Source of the DNA: Candidatus Woesearchaeota archaeon
Lineage (GTDB): Archaea > Nanobdellota > Nanobdellia > Woesearchaeales > ARS49
NCBI GenBank assembly: GCA_019323555.1
Contig: JAHWHC010000014.1
Span: 1 to 51,051, forward strand
Reading direction: 5' to 3'
Length of the DNA stretch: 51,051 nt
A program made the translations under genes and the position numbers. Numbering within the stretch: position 1 is the stretch's first letter; each line of letters opens with the position of its first letter. Shown here piece by piece: positions 17,157-24,133 of this stretch. The notes below the pieces were generated by a model. It searched no databases, was not told the DNA's origin, and worked only from the letters and a program-made list of their open reading frames with translations.

Positions 17157-17423
17157 ATGGGAAAATATACTGAGAAAAAAGAAGTCAAAGAGGCTCTTAA
17201 GAAAGCAAAAGAGCTTGAGAAAGAGCGCATCCTGACTCCTAAAGAGGAAGTGGGTGTCCAAAAAGAGGCTGTTTCTCTTTCTGAAAAACTGAAGAGGCTG
17301 CTTAAGCCGGAGTGGTTTGTTAAGGACGTGCACAAGAGAAAGTCTGCTGGAAAAATAACAAAGCCTGCTAAGAAGAAAGCAGTGAAAAAGACCAGGAAAC
17401 AGACGAAAAAGAAGAAGAAATAG
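17157..17423 (+). CDS. Small highly basic protein, 88 aa
   Basis: No family recognised. 88 residues: an N-terminal helical, charged half (KEVKEALKKAKELEKERIL), a short central LSEKLKRLLKPEWFVKDVH, and an all-basic tail of Lys/Arg with Pro/Ala (about 60-88). Such tails usually bind nucleic acid; ribosome- or DNA-associated function is inference. It is probably leaderless from a strong TATA box 26 bases upstream. Placed beside another Lys-rich small gene (17542), with its own promoter between. Confidence 0.68.
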   Translation: MGKYTEKKEVKEALKKAKELEKERILTPKEEVGVQKEAVSLSEKLKRLLKPEWFVKDVHKRKSAGKITKPAKKKAVKKTRKQTKKKKK

Positions 17424-17541
17424 TCGAAAAGTTTATAAACTAGAAGTCTTTTAATACCAGAATTCAGGTGATTTATCGTCTGAAAAGGGTTCAGGGGTTT
17501 CATGCTCCGAATTCAAAAATAAAAAGAGGAGGGTAACTAAA
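17424..17541 (+). promoter_or_regulatory. Promoter and long leader of repeat protein gene
   Basis: TATA box TTTATAAAC at 17431-17439 would start transcripts near 17460, giving a leader of about 80 bases, unusual in a genome with many leaderless genes. The leader holds two GAATTC blocks (17459-17464 and 17508-17513) and ends in a strong ribosome binding site GAGGAGGG (17526-17533), nine bases before the ATG. Confidence 0.5.
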
Positions 17542-17841
17542 ATGGCAGAAAAAGTAGCTAAAGTTGGTGTAAAGAAAGCTGCTGGATATCTATATTTTGT
17601 AGACAAAAATGGTGATGTATCCAGAGCTAAAATGGCTAGGGGCCGCAAGAAAGGAGCTAAAAAGATTGAGAAAGTAGCTAAAGTCGGCGTAAAGAAAGTA
17701 AAGGGATACCTATACTTTATTGATGGAAAAGGAGACGTCTCAAGAGCAAAAATGGCTCGCGGCGGCAGAAAAAAGAAGGCTAAAAAGAAGAAAGTAAAGA
17801 AGAAAAAAGCCAAGAAAAAAGCTAAAAAGAAAAAGAAATAA
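17542..17841 (+). CDS. Two-repeat Lys-rich protein, probable nucleic-acid binder
   Basis: 99 residues made of two near-identical units of about 35 residues (about 3-37 and 43-77). Each reads EKVAKVGVKK, then GYLYFVDKNGDVSRAKMARG in unit one and GYLYFIDGKGDVSRAKMARG in unit two. A tail of about 22 residues is almost only Lys/Ala/Val. The repeat looks like a small beta hairpin (YLYFVDxxGDVSRAKM) and the tail is histone-like, suggesting a chromatin or RNA-binding role, which is inference. A strong SD and a single strong promoter suggest high expression. No family name known to me. Confidence 0.75.
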   Translation: MAEKVAKVGVKKAAGYLYFVDKNGDVSRAKMARGRKKGAKKIEKVAKVGVKKVKGYLYFIDGKGDVSRAKMARGGRKKKAKKKKVKKKKAKKKAKKKKK

Positions 17842-17953
17842 ATCTTTTCTTTCTAATTCTTTTTTTTTATGATTTTTTTATATTCCCTGTAATAGAAAAG
17901 TATATAAACTAATTCAGTAAACAGAAGATATAGTAATAAAATAGGTGGTTTGA

Positions 17954-18592
17954 GTGATTAGCATACTAAAAAAAGTCTTGAACTTGTTCCTTACTGACTG
18001 GTTTAAGTCTAAAAAAGATATTAAATTAGGCCTATACGGCCCGCCTAATTCTGGCAAGACTACTTTGGCTAATCGGATTTGTAAAGACTGGTTGGGAGAG
18101 GAGATGGGTTCTACTAGTAACGTGCCTCATGAGACAAGGGAGATTCATGTCAAGGAGCAGATAACCCTTAAGTCAAAGGATGGCAGAAAGGAGTTGCTGT
18201 TTAATCTGGTCGATACACCAGGTATTGCCACGAGGATAGATTATGAGGATTTCCTTAAGGCAGGCATGACTGAGAAAAAGGCAAAGAAGCGTGCTAAAGA
18301 GGCTACAAAGGGCGTTATTGAAGCTATCAAGTGGCTTGATGAGATGGATACTGTTCTTGTTGTTCTTGATGCAACAAAAGATCCGTATTCACAAGTTAAT
18401 ATCACGATAATTGGAAATCTTGCTGCAAGAGACATTCCTGTCTTGGTTGTGGCAAACAAGGTTGACTTGAAGAAGGCAAACATGAAGAAAGTTCAGGCAG
18501 CATTTCCGCAGTACCCTATTGTGGGAATATCTGCAAAGTATGGAAGAAAGGTCAAGGACCTTTACGAGAGTATATTTGATTTGATAAAATAG
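17954..18592 (+). CDS. Era-like GTPase of the archaeal DUF2073/DUF2072 cluster
   Basis: Small Ras-like (Era/YihA-type) GTPase, 212 residues. G1 GPPNSGKTT, G2 region with conserved Thr/Ser (MGSTSNVPHETRE), G3 DTPG, G4 NKVD, G5 SAKYG. It is followed by DUF2073 and Zn-ribbon DUF2072 genes. This trio is conserved in many archaea and in haloarchaea lies near a replication origin (named oapABC there, as I recall). The start is GTG at 17954, with AGGTGG eight bases upstream. A cellular role is not established. Confidence 0.88.
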   Translation: MISILKKVLNLFLTDWFKSKKDIKLGLYGPPNSGKTTLANRICKDWLGEEMGSTSNVPHETREIHVKEQITLKSKDGRKELLFNLVDTPGIATRIDYEDFLKAGMTEKKAKKRAKEATKGVIEAIKWLDEMDTVLVVLDATKDPYSQVNITIIGNLAARDIPVLVVANKVDLKKANMKKVQAAFPQYPIVGISAKYGRKVKDLYESIFDLIK

Positions 18593-18603
18593 GTGAAAAA
18601 AAG

Positions 18604-18993
18604 ATGGTAACACTGCAATTTATGCCGTACACAGAGATTGCAAGTCTTAGTTCAGTGGGCAGGATAAGAAAGCTTCTGAACATTGCAAAGCAGAACAAGA
18701 TAGTTCTATTGCAGGGAAGGCTTAAGAAAGATGAGGAGACCGAGCTGATAAAGGCGACAATGGAGGAGATTAACAGGGAGTTCAAGGGAATCGAGCTGGC
18801 TGTCATCAATCCAAAGCAGGAGGATACAGGCGGTTTTGAAAAGATAAAGAGTGATTTTGTTGAAATGCTTCTCGGAGACAGGTCTGGTATGACTATTATC
18901 GGCCCTGCAAATGTCGTCAAGTCTATAAAGAAGGATCCTGATAAGATAGAGCTTCTCACCAAAGAAAGCAAGAAAAAGAAGAGGAAGAAATAA
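18604..18993 (+). CDS. DUF2073 family protein
   Basis: Conserved archaeal protein of unknown function, 129 residues, recognised as DUF2073 by FMPYTEIASLSSVGRIRKLL, the IVLLQGRLKKDEETELIKATMEEI region and the ending with RSGMTIIGPANVVKSIKKDP, plus its position between the Era-like GTPase and the Zn-ribbon protein. The tail is Lys/Arg-rich (KKKKRKK). AGGTGA at 18591-18596 overlaps the GTPase stop and lies seven bases before the ATG, so the trio is one operon. Confidence 0.85.
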   Translation: MVTLQFMPYTEIASLSSVGRIRKLLNIAKQNKIVLLQGRLKKDEETELIKATMEEINREFKGIELAVINPKQEDTGGFEKIKSDFVEMLLGDRSGMTIIGPANVVKSIKKDPDKIELLTKESKKKKRKK

Positions 18994-19370
18994 TGCCTCA
19001 TCAATGCGTTCGATGTGACTCTCTGTATGACGACGGTGCTCAGGAGATTCTGAAAGGCTGCCCTTGCGGCGGCAAGTTATTTTTCTATATCAAGAAGGAG
19101 CGGTTAGAGCAGGCTAAGGCAGAGGAGAAGATCGCGCTCTCTCCAGTACAGAAAGAGCAGATTGAGAAAGACATATATGACATGACTGGTATTGATGACC
19201 AGGACAGGCCCGTCGTTCTGGATCTTGAATCTATAAAAGTTCTTAAGCCAGGCAAGATTGAGCTGGATCTTGTCAAGCTTTTCAAGGGAGATCCTTTGAT
19301 TTTCAAGCTGGCTTCTGGAAAATACATCATTGATGTTGCAGAGACTTTTAGGCAGATGAGGAAGAAGTAG
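18993..19370 (+). CDS. Zn-ribbon protein, DUF2072 family
   Basis: 125 residues. N-terminal zinc ribbon HQCVRCDSLYDDG...CPCGGKLFF (C-x2-C and C-x-C), a helical linker (about 35-65), and a C-terminal domain with LDLVKLFKGDPLIFKLASGKY. Its ATG overlaps the DUF2073 stop by one base. Third member of the archaeal GTPase/DUF2073/DUF2072 cluster, presumably acting together; the reaction is unknown. Confidence 0.86.
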   Translation: MPHQCVRCDSLYDDGAQEILKGCPCGGKLFFYIKKERLEQAKAEEKIALSPVQKEQIEKDIYDMTGIDDQDRPVVLDLESIKVLKPGKIELDLVKLFKGDPLIFKLASGKYIIDVAETFRQMRKK

Positions 19371-19463
19371 TTTCAAAAATAGACTATTACAACAAAAGAT
19401 TTATATATGAGAAATAAATTTATATACGTAGGAAGTTCATAATAAAAAACTTGAGGTGATTAT

Positions 19464-19844
19464 ATGGCTGAACCTAAGAATATCGCTTTGGTGATTCTAG
19501 GAGTTGTTGCGATTATCGCAGTTGTTGGATTAGTTCTGTTGTTCACTAGGACAGGTACAACTGGTGGAATAGTTACTATGGCAGGATGTGATTCCCCTGC
19601 AACACCGGTTCTTGCAGAACCAGGCATTAATCCAGCATTCTTGGCAATGTGGCAAGAAGCAGGATACACTTGTGTAAAAGCTCCTGGACAGGATGAGTAC
19701 AGTTTGCAGACCTGGTGCTGCACACCACCAGCAGGAGTTCCAGTTGATCCGCATTACCAGCCTGGAGAGGGTCCAATCCCACCAATATCCTATGATCAAG
19801 AGCCAGGATATCCGGATTACAGATATAACTGGGAAGGACAATAA
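19464..19844 (+). CDS. Small surface protein with N-terminal membrane anchor
   Basis: 126 residues. The N-terminal segment MAEPKNIALVILGVVAIIAVV, one hydrophobic helix up to about residue 28, is followed by RTGTTGG and an outside domain with four Cys (including CC) and a Pro/Tyr-rich end (PGYPDYRYNW). The N-terminus closely resembles that of the 88-residue protein at 23847 (VILGVVAIIAVVGLV against MLGILVIVAIVGLVM), so the two belong to one anchor family. GAGGTGAT precedes the ATG; two TATA-like boxes lie at about 19399-19408 and 19417-19427. Pilin-like or lineage-specific surface peptide; function unknown. Confidence 0.72.
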   Translation: MAEPKNIALVILGVVAIIAVVGLVLLFTRTGTTGGIVTMAGCDSPATPVLAEPGINPAFLAMWQEAGYTCVKAPGQDEYSLQTWCCTPPAGVPVDPHYQPGEGPIPPISYDQEPGYPDYRYNWEGQ

Positions 19845-19872
19845 ATTTATTTTTTTCTTTTAACTTATTACC

Positions 19873-20361
19873 ATGGTGCGACATTCTACACTTACATTTT
19901 TTTTGGTCTCTGTAGTTGCAATAGCAAGTCTTGCTCTTTTTTTTGATGCTGTGAATACTGGCAGTGTGATATCTAAGAGGGATTGCGCAGGTTATGCTTA
20001 TGAGCATGACATCCTGTTTAATGATATTATTTTCAAGGCGCAGGGTAAAGAAGGATACTATAGAGACACTATTGCTCTTTTTGATCCGTGCACAAATCAA
20101 GAAGTTGATGGCAGTTTTGAGGCATTTGTGCAGGCACCTCCTCTTCTGGGCTATGGGCGGTTTATGCTTGCTTCCGGCTCTATCTTTGCGTTTCAGGGTG
20201 CTCCTGAGCCAGGCAAGGGAAATATACTGTACTGGATGTGTCCTCCTGATGAGACCGGCTTTCAGCGTGCAAGAGTTGTAATGTATGATACAGAAGTCTG
20301 CAACACTTTTGGGGATTCTTTTGTCTTTGAAGATGCTGTGACTTCTAGAGGCGCACTTTAA
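19873..20361 (+). CDS. Predicted secreted/anchored protein, 162 aa
   Basis: No family recognised. N-terminal hydrophobic stretch TLTFFLVSVVAIASLALFF (about 6-24) acts as signal peptide or anchor; the rest (about 138 residues) is soluble with four Cys (about residues 37, 76, 133 and 147), aromatic-rich and probably folded outside the cell. 28 bases after the stop of the small surface protein, so possibly in the same transcript. Converges on the AbrB-PhoU gene with one base between stops. Confidence 0.65.
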   Translation: MVRHSTLTFFLVSVVAIASLALFFDAVNTGSVISKRDCAGYAYEHDILFNDIIFKAQGKEGYYRDTIALFDPCTNQEVDGSFEAFVQAPPLLGYGRFMLASGSIFAFQGAPEPGKGNILYWMCPPDETGFQRARVVMYDTEVCNTFGDSFVFEDAVTSRGAL

Positions 20362-20362
20362 G

Positions 20363-21319
20363 TTATTCTTTGTCTAGCACTATTCTCGCTATGTTGCTGA
20401 CCAGTGTTGTTCCTGTCTTGATGTTCTCTACAAGCTCCACTGTTTCTGCTGCTGTGTTTTTTGTTATTAGGCTCGTGCACTGTTTTACAAGCTCTATTCT
20501 TTTTCTTGCTACTGCATCTGCCAGTGCTTTGTCGTCAGAGTGCAGGGCTTTCATGACTGTCGTGTATTGCTTGTCTAACTCTTCGAGTATTGGTTTTATT
20601 TTTACAAGTTCTTTTTTGTCTATTTTTCCTGCAGTTGTGCACATGTGCTTTACGCAGTCTGCAAGATTTTCCAGGTTCATTGATAAGTACCAGCTTGGAA
20701 GTATCTGTGTTTTTTCTATTCCTATGTCTTCTGCTAATTGTGTGTTTGTCACTGCACTTTTCAATAGTCTTGATAAAAGGAAGTATAGTCGATTGACGTC
20801 ATAGTCCCTGAACACTATTGTTTCGTAATTGAATTTTTTGTCTTCTACGCCGTCTGCAATGTCTTTTAGCATTGTTCTTACAATCATGTCCATTCTTTTT
20901 ATTGTCTTGTCCACAGATATTTCTTTTAGGTTCAGGAGGTCTTTTGCGATTATGCTTTTTGCTGTCTGCTCAGATATCTCTAGTGCCACAAAGTCGTGCA
21001 GCATTTTTCTGATTTGTTTTACTTTTTCAGCTAGGCTGTCGCCGAATATTGTGATTGTGTTATAGTTGTTTACATATGCTGCTGTGATTTCTCTTTGTAT
21101 TGTGTCTAGCTCTTTTTTGTCTATATTGATTGTTATCTCTTTTTGTTCCTGCACCTCTTGCTCCTGGCTCTGTTCAGGCATGATCACTAGTTCTCTGTCA
21201 GATTTCTCAACAAGATACACATTATGTCCTTTCTCTAGGTTGTTCTTTTCAATCCACTTTTTTGGTAAAGAAACAGTGTGGCTGGCAGGTCCTGCCTTTA
21301 CAAGTCTTCTGATATGCAT
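20363..21319 (-). CDS. AbrB-domain plus PhoU-domain regulator
   Basis: Likely phosphate-uptake regulator. 318 residues: N-terminal SpoVT/AbrB DNA-binding domain (HIRRLVKAGPASHTVSLPKKWIEKNNLEKG, in part, residues 1-45), an acidic linker of Gln/Glu, then two helical repeats of PhoU type (about 85-315). This fusion is typical for archaea. Start chosen at the ATG 21319 because AGGTGA (complement of 21325-21330) lies six bases ahead; the GTG at 21328 is nearly part of that site. The promoter region between this gene and the divergent one contains TATATAAATTT-like elements. Confidence 0.87.
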   Translation of the reverse strand: MHIRRLVKAGPASHTVSLPKKWIEKNNLEKGHNVYLVEKSDRELVIMPEQSQEQEVQEQKEITINIDKKELDTIQREITAAYVNNYNTITIFGDSLAEKVKQIRKMLHDFVALEISEQTAKSIIAKDLLNLKEISVDKTIKRMDMIVRTMLKDIADGVEDKKFNYETIVFRDYDVNRLYFLLSRLLKSAVTNTQLAEDIGIEKTQILPSWYLSMNLENLADCVKHMCTTAGKIDKKELVKIKPILEELDKQYTTVMKALHSDDKALADAVARKRIELVKQCTSLITKNTAAETVELVENIKTGTTLVSNIARIVLDKE

Positions 21320-21376
21320 TAAAATCACCTCATTTTGTAAGTATTAAACGTATATTTGATATTGTAAATACGTTAC

Positions 21377-21391
21377 GCTTATATAAATTTT
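21377..21391 (+). promoter_or_regulatory. TATA box of degenerate-GGDEF gene
   Basis: CGCTTATATAAATTT is a good archaeal BRE/TATA. A transcript would start about 21408-21412, compatible with a short leader to the ATG at 21445 or a near-leaderless GTG at 21412. Confidence 0.5.
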
Positions 21392-21444
21392 TTGTATAGT
21401 TCTGTTTGTGGGTGGCAAACATAGCTGCTCCCTATAGTGATAAT

Positions 21445-22206
21445 ATGACATTAACAGATACTAAACACAGAACAAGCAGCAGCGTGGATAGAATAGTTCT
21501 TAATGCTGAAAATGAGGCACTGCAAAGAGAAGTGGATCGGTTAAAACGTAAAACTCGGCAGCTAGAATCTCAGGAAATGCTGCGCGAGGCTGAAACAGCT
21601 GCAGATTTTACAGCTGGACAGATGGATCGCACAGTATATAACGTTCGTAATGCAAATTATGGCATGGATAAATTAGTGTCTGCAATAGATGGAATACGAA
21701 GATATGATGCTTTATTGTCAAAAACACAGGGTGTGCAGGTGAATCCCCATAGAGAGGCAGTTACTGTAGTATATCTCTGTATGAACCATTATCAGCACAA
21801 GAGAGATAATATAAGCAAGACATCAGCACTGCGTGAATTGACAGAGCTTACTGGCAGGATTAACAAGTATTTTGAGATGCGTTGCAGGCCTGCTGATTGT
21901 TTTGCTAAAGGAGGCTGGCAAGATCATATGTTTATGTTTGTGCTTCCTGCTACAGACAGGGCAGGCGCAAAGACATTTTTAGATCGGGTTGTTAGGGTTG
22001 CGATTAAAGGCCATGAAGGTGCAGTTGATATTTCTTATGGTATTGCTAATCATGCTGCAGATGTCCAAGAATTGCATCCGCGCGAAGAGTCACGAGCTAT
22101 TGCATCAAGATTATTAGATGCTGCCAAGAAGATAGCTAGGGATCAAAATTCTGAATTTGCTGGCAGGATTGAAAAAGAAGCACAGTATCAGCATGATGCA
22201 GCTTAA
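21445..22206 (+). CDS. Coiled-coil protein with degenerate GGDEF-like domain
   Basis: About 253 residues: N-terminal coiled coil (about 15-55), then a domain with the spacing of GGDEF proteins: VTVVYLCMNHYQHKRDN (usual D-x-D/N-x-F replaced), FAKGGWQDHMFMFVLPATD where the active loop would be GGDEF, VDISYGIA and a final helix RLLDAAKKIARD. The catalytic GG[DE]EF is GGWQDH, so cyclase activity is unlikely; it may bind nucleotide or be a relic. Start uncertain: ATG 21445 with weak AGTGAT upstream; GTG 21412 and TTG 21406 are alternatives. Another GGDEF gene lies 2 kb downstream. Confidence 0.6.
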   Translation: MTLTDTKHRTSSSVDRIVLNAENEALQREVDRLKRKTRQLESQEMLREAETAADFTAGQMDRTVYNVRNANYGMDKLVSAIDGIRRYDALLSKTQGVQVNPHREAVTVVYLCMNHYQHKRDNISKTSALRELTELTGRINKYFEMRCRPADCFAKGGWQDHMFMFVLPATDRAGAKTFLDRVVRVAIKGHEGAVDISYGIANHAADVQELHPREESRAIASRLLDAAKKIARDQNSEFAGRIEKEAQYQHDAA

Positions 22207-22280
22207 GTCTATATTTCTTCATAAATACACTCTTGATGCTATATACTTACAAAACGTATATGCAGTATAGTAAGTACGTC

Positions 22281-22293
22281 AAATATATATAAT
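22281..22293 (+). promoter_or_regulatory. TATA box of candidate RNA gene
   Basis: AAATATATATAAT is followed, about 25-30 bases from its centre, by the first base of the terminal stem of the candidate RNA (22317). No start codon is at that distance, so the promoter seems to serve an RNA. Confidence 0.5.
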
Positions 22294-22316
22294 TCATGCA
22301 ACACTATAGTAATTAA

Positions 22317-22450
22317 GATGAATAAAACCTGAGGGCAGGTACCTGTGACGCAGGGCGTAAAAGCACAGGATCTGAACACAGGCCAAGGCTGAACGCCAAA
22401 ACCAAACGCTAAATGCCTTGTCCGCTTACCCTTTTATCCTTTATTCATCC
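22317..22450 (+). ncRNA. Candidate structured non-coding RNA, about 134 nt
   Basis: Ends pair perfectly: GATGAATAAA (22317-22326) with TTTATTCATC (22440-22449), 10 bp. Inside, GGGCAGG (22333-22339) pairs with CCTTGTC (22417-22423) over 7 positions with two G-U pairs, and CCTGTG (22342-22347) pairs with CACAGG (22364-22369), its loop extended by ACG/CGT (22348-22350 with 22356-22358). GGC/GCC (22387-22389 with 22395-22397) forms a minor hairpin. A TATA box lies at the right distance upstream and T-rich sequence follows. It does not match tRNA, SRP RNA, RNase P RNA or riboswitch classes I know. Real transcription is inferred. Confidence 0.5.
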
Positions 22451-22519
22451 TTTATTATCATTGGCAACATTGAGAAACAGTGGAGCTTTGTTTATTTAAG
22501 GCAAAGAAAAACACAAATA

Positions 22520-22671
22520 GGCGAAAAACGCACAGCTCATACCGGAGCGGTTGTTGGCTATCTTGCCGCTCCATCAAAAATTTACAAAAATGACACTCAC
22601 TCAACCCCCCTCGAAACTTAAAAGGCGCGTGCTCACGAATTCTTCAATTCAGCGCGCCTCCCTTTTTTTTT
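22520..22671 (+). ncRNA. Possible second RNA or leader with terminal hairpin
   Basis: Low-confidence element. GGAGCGG (22544-22550) pairs perfectly with CCGCTCC (22566-22572). Downstream, GGCGCG/CGCGCC encloses GAATT-CTTC-AATTC (22637-22650) and is followed by a T run. A weak TATA-like TTTATTTAAG (22490-22499) lies upstream. It may be the 3' part of one long RNA starting at 22317, a separate RNA, or a leader of the DHH gene. Confidence 0.3.
22624..22671 (+). terminator. Strong hairpin followed by T tract
   Basis: GGCGCG (22624-22629) pairs with CGCGCC (22653-22658); an inner helix GAATT/AATTC closes a CTTC tetraloop; nine T follow at 22663-22671. This looks like a terminator or the stable 3' end of an RNA. 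Confidence 0.55.
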
Positions 22672-22741
22672 ATAGTTCTCCATTATTGTTCATTGACAGG
22701 CCTGCCTTTGTTGAAATGATGATCACGCAGATCAAGAAAAG

Positions 22742-23839
22742 ATGATATTCAAAAACCAGGCCCTGGTTAATAGGTTCAAAAGATTTGTTAATTCTATAAC
22801 CCCTAAAGATCGCATAGCAGTCATTCATCACACAGATCCAGACGGCGTCTGCTCAGGAGTTATAATCTCCAAAGTTGTTGAAAGAGTTCGCGGAAAGAAG
22901 ATTGATTTGCGTTTAAATCAAAAAGGAAATGTTCACGTCATAACCCCCAAGACTTTTAATTTATTGAAATCTAAAAAGATAAATAAGCTTATACTGACTG
23001 ATTTGGGTGCAGACGAAAACCCAAAATACCTGAAAAAGATGGAGGAGTTTGCAGATGTTTTATTGATAGACCACCACAAGATTTACAATAATCTGTCCTC
23101 TAAAAAAACAGTTTTTATCAAGCCGCAGCTTTTCTGCAGTATTGACCCTGCACGATACGCGACTGCAAAGATGTGCTATGATCTTGGAGGGCTGGTTGCA
23201 GATGTCTCTGATCTTGATTGGCTTGCTGCAGTTGGTTCTGTGGGTGATATTGCAACAAAGCCCTGGGCCTCCTGGCTTAACCGTGTTTTTAAGAGGTATA
23301 AGATCAAGAAACAGAAGGATTTGTTTAAGACAAAATTTGGGCAGTGTGCAATTCTCATCAGTTCTGCAGAATCATTTGATGTTAAAAATGTAAAACTTGC
23401 TTTTGATGTCTTGTACAAGGCAAAGTCATACAAAGATGTTTTAAGATCCAAACTGAAGACTTTTAGGAAAAAGATTGATGATGAGCTTCAGAAATATCTG
23501 AAACAGCTAAAGAAAAATGCTCTTTTTGAGAAAGACATAATCTATTATGAAGTTAAGCCAAAGTATCACACAAAATCACCATTGTGCACGATTCTCGGAT
23601 TGAAATATCCTCACAAGTCTGTCTTGGTTGCAGACATATCTAGAAACCCTGTCGGCATCAGCGGCAGACGCGGCGATGTCAAGATAAAGATAAACAAGTC
23701 ATTGGAAGATGCCTGCAAAGGCATTTCAGGAGCATCTGCAGGAGGGCATGCAGTCTCTGCAGGAGCTACAGTTCCTAAAAAACACTACAAAAAATTCAAA
23801 TCACGCTTATTCAATATTTTAAATAAAAAAAGGAGGTGA
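22742..23839 (+). CDS. RecJ-like DHH-family phosphoesterase
   Basis: Single-strand nuclease or phosphodiesterase of the DHH/DHHA1 superfamily, like the archaeal RecJ/GAN group. 365 residues: motif I IHHTDPDGVCSG, motif III LLIDHHK (the DHH), motif IV region GSVGD, and the C-terminal DHHA1 signature SGASAGGHAVSAGA, with a long Lys-rich helical linker (about 225-265). The ATG overlaps the stop of a nine-codon frame (ATGA at 22742-22745). Role in repair, replication or nucleotide turnover cannot be separated from sequence. Confidence 0.87.
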   Translation: MIFKNQALVNRFKRFVNSITPKDRIAVIHHTDPDGVCSGVIISKVVERVRGKKIDLRLNQKGNVHVITPKTFNLLKSKKINKLILTDLGADENPKYLKKMEEFADVLLIDHHKIYNNLSSKKTVFIKPQLFCSIDPARYATAKMCYDLGGLVADVSDLDWLAAVGSVGDIATKPWASWLNRVFKRYKIKKQKDLFKTKFGQCAILISSAESFDVKNVKLAFDVLYKAKSYKDVLRSKLKTFRKKIDDELQKYLKQLKKNALFEKDIIYYEVKPKYHTKSPLCTILGLKYPHKSVLVADISRNPVGISGRRGDVKIKINKSLEDACKGISGASAGGHAVSAGATVPKKHYKKFKSRLFNILNKKRR

Positions 23840-23846
23840 AATAGAA

Positions 23847-24113
23847 ATGGCAAAATGTAAGACAATGTCATCAAAGACAATTGTTGTTATGATGCTGGGC
23901 ATCTTAGTGATAGTTGCTATAGTTGGCTTAGTAATGACCATGAAATCACAAGGCACTGGCAAGGCAGTATATTCCTCTGTACAGATGTGTCCTTATGGCC
24001 ACACTAGTCAGGCATCAGATTCACCGGTTTTAGAAGCTAAGATAAAAGCAGGCCAAGAATGCAGAAAAGCAGCATACCCTGGCTGGCACTGCTGCAAGAC
24101 AGCTATGCGCTGA
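23847..24113 (+). CDS. Small Cys-rich surface protein with N-terminal anchor
   Basis: 88 residues. A short polar/basic N-terminus (MAKCKTMSSKT), one hydrophobic helix (about 12-31), KSQGTGKAVYSS, and an outside part with Cys at about 49, 69, 83 and 84 (CC). Same plan as the protein at 19464: anchor, Gly/Thr linker, small disulfide-type domain with CC. AGGAGGTGA at 23831-23839 is a near-perfect ribosome binding site and overlaps the DHH gene stop. Function unknown; pilin-like or symbiosis-related surface peptide is speculation. Confidence 0.7.
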   Translation: MAKCKTMSSKTIVVMMLGILVIVAIVGLVMTMKSQGTGKAVYSSVQMCPYGHTSQASDSPVLEAKIKAGQECRKAAYPGWHCCKTAMR

Positions 24114-24133
24114 TCATATTGTTTGCATCACAT

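Larger units (their letters stand above)
22207..22741. other. 535-base intergenic region with RNA-like elements
   Basis: No convincing protein gene. It contains a TATA box (22281-22293), a candidate folded RNA closed by a 10-bp terminal stem (22317-22450), a 7-bp GC hairpin (22544-22572), a strong hairpin followed by nine T (22624-22671), and a nine-codon reading frame (22716-22745) overlapping the next ATG. The GC-rich, folded parts contrast with the AT-rich spacers elsewhere in the window. Confidence 0.6.

Noticed and set aside
17486..17510. GGGTTCAGG-like T-arm suggesting a tRNA
   Set aside because: No acceptor, D or anticodon arms can be formed around it.
17468..17536. 23-codon GTG frame in the leader of the repeat-protein gene
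   Set aside because: Starts about eight bases after the predicted transcript start and has no conserved feature; kept only as part of the leader observation.
22331..22370. Resemblance of AGGGCA...GTGACGCAGGGC to the c-di-GMP-I (GEMM) riboswitch core
   Set aside because: The hairpin between the two conserved blocks is missing, the AAACC and CCUAAA parts do not match, and no gene start follows at riboswitch distance.
22418..22745. Open frames at 22418-22621 and 22551-22745 as protein genes
   Set aside because: They overlap each other and the folded RNA elements, have no ribosome binding site and no protein-like composition; only the last nine codons of the second are mentioned as a possible coupled frame.
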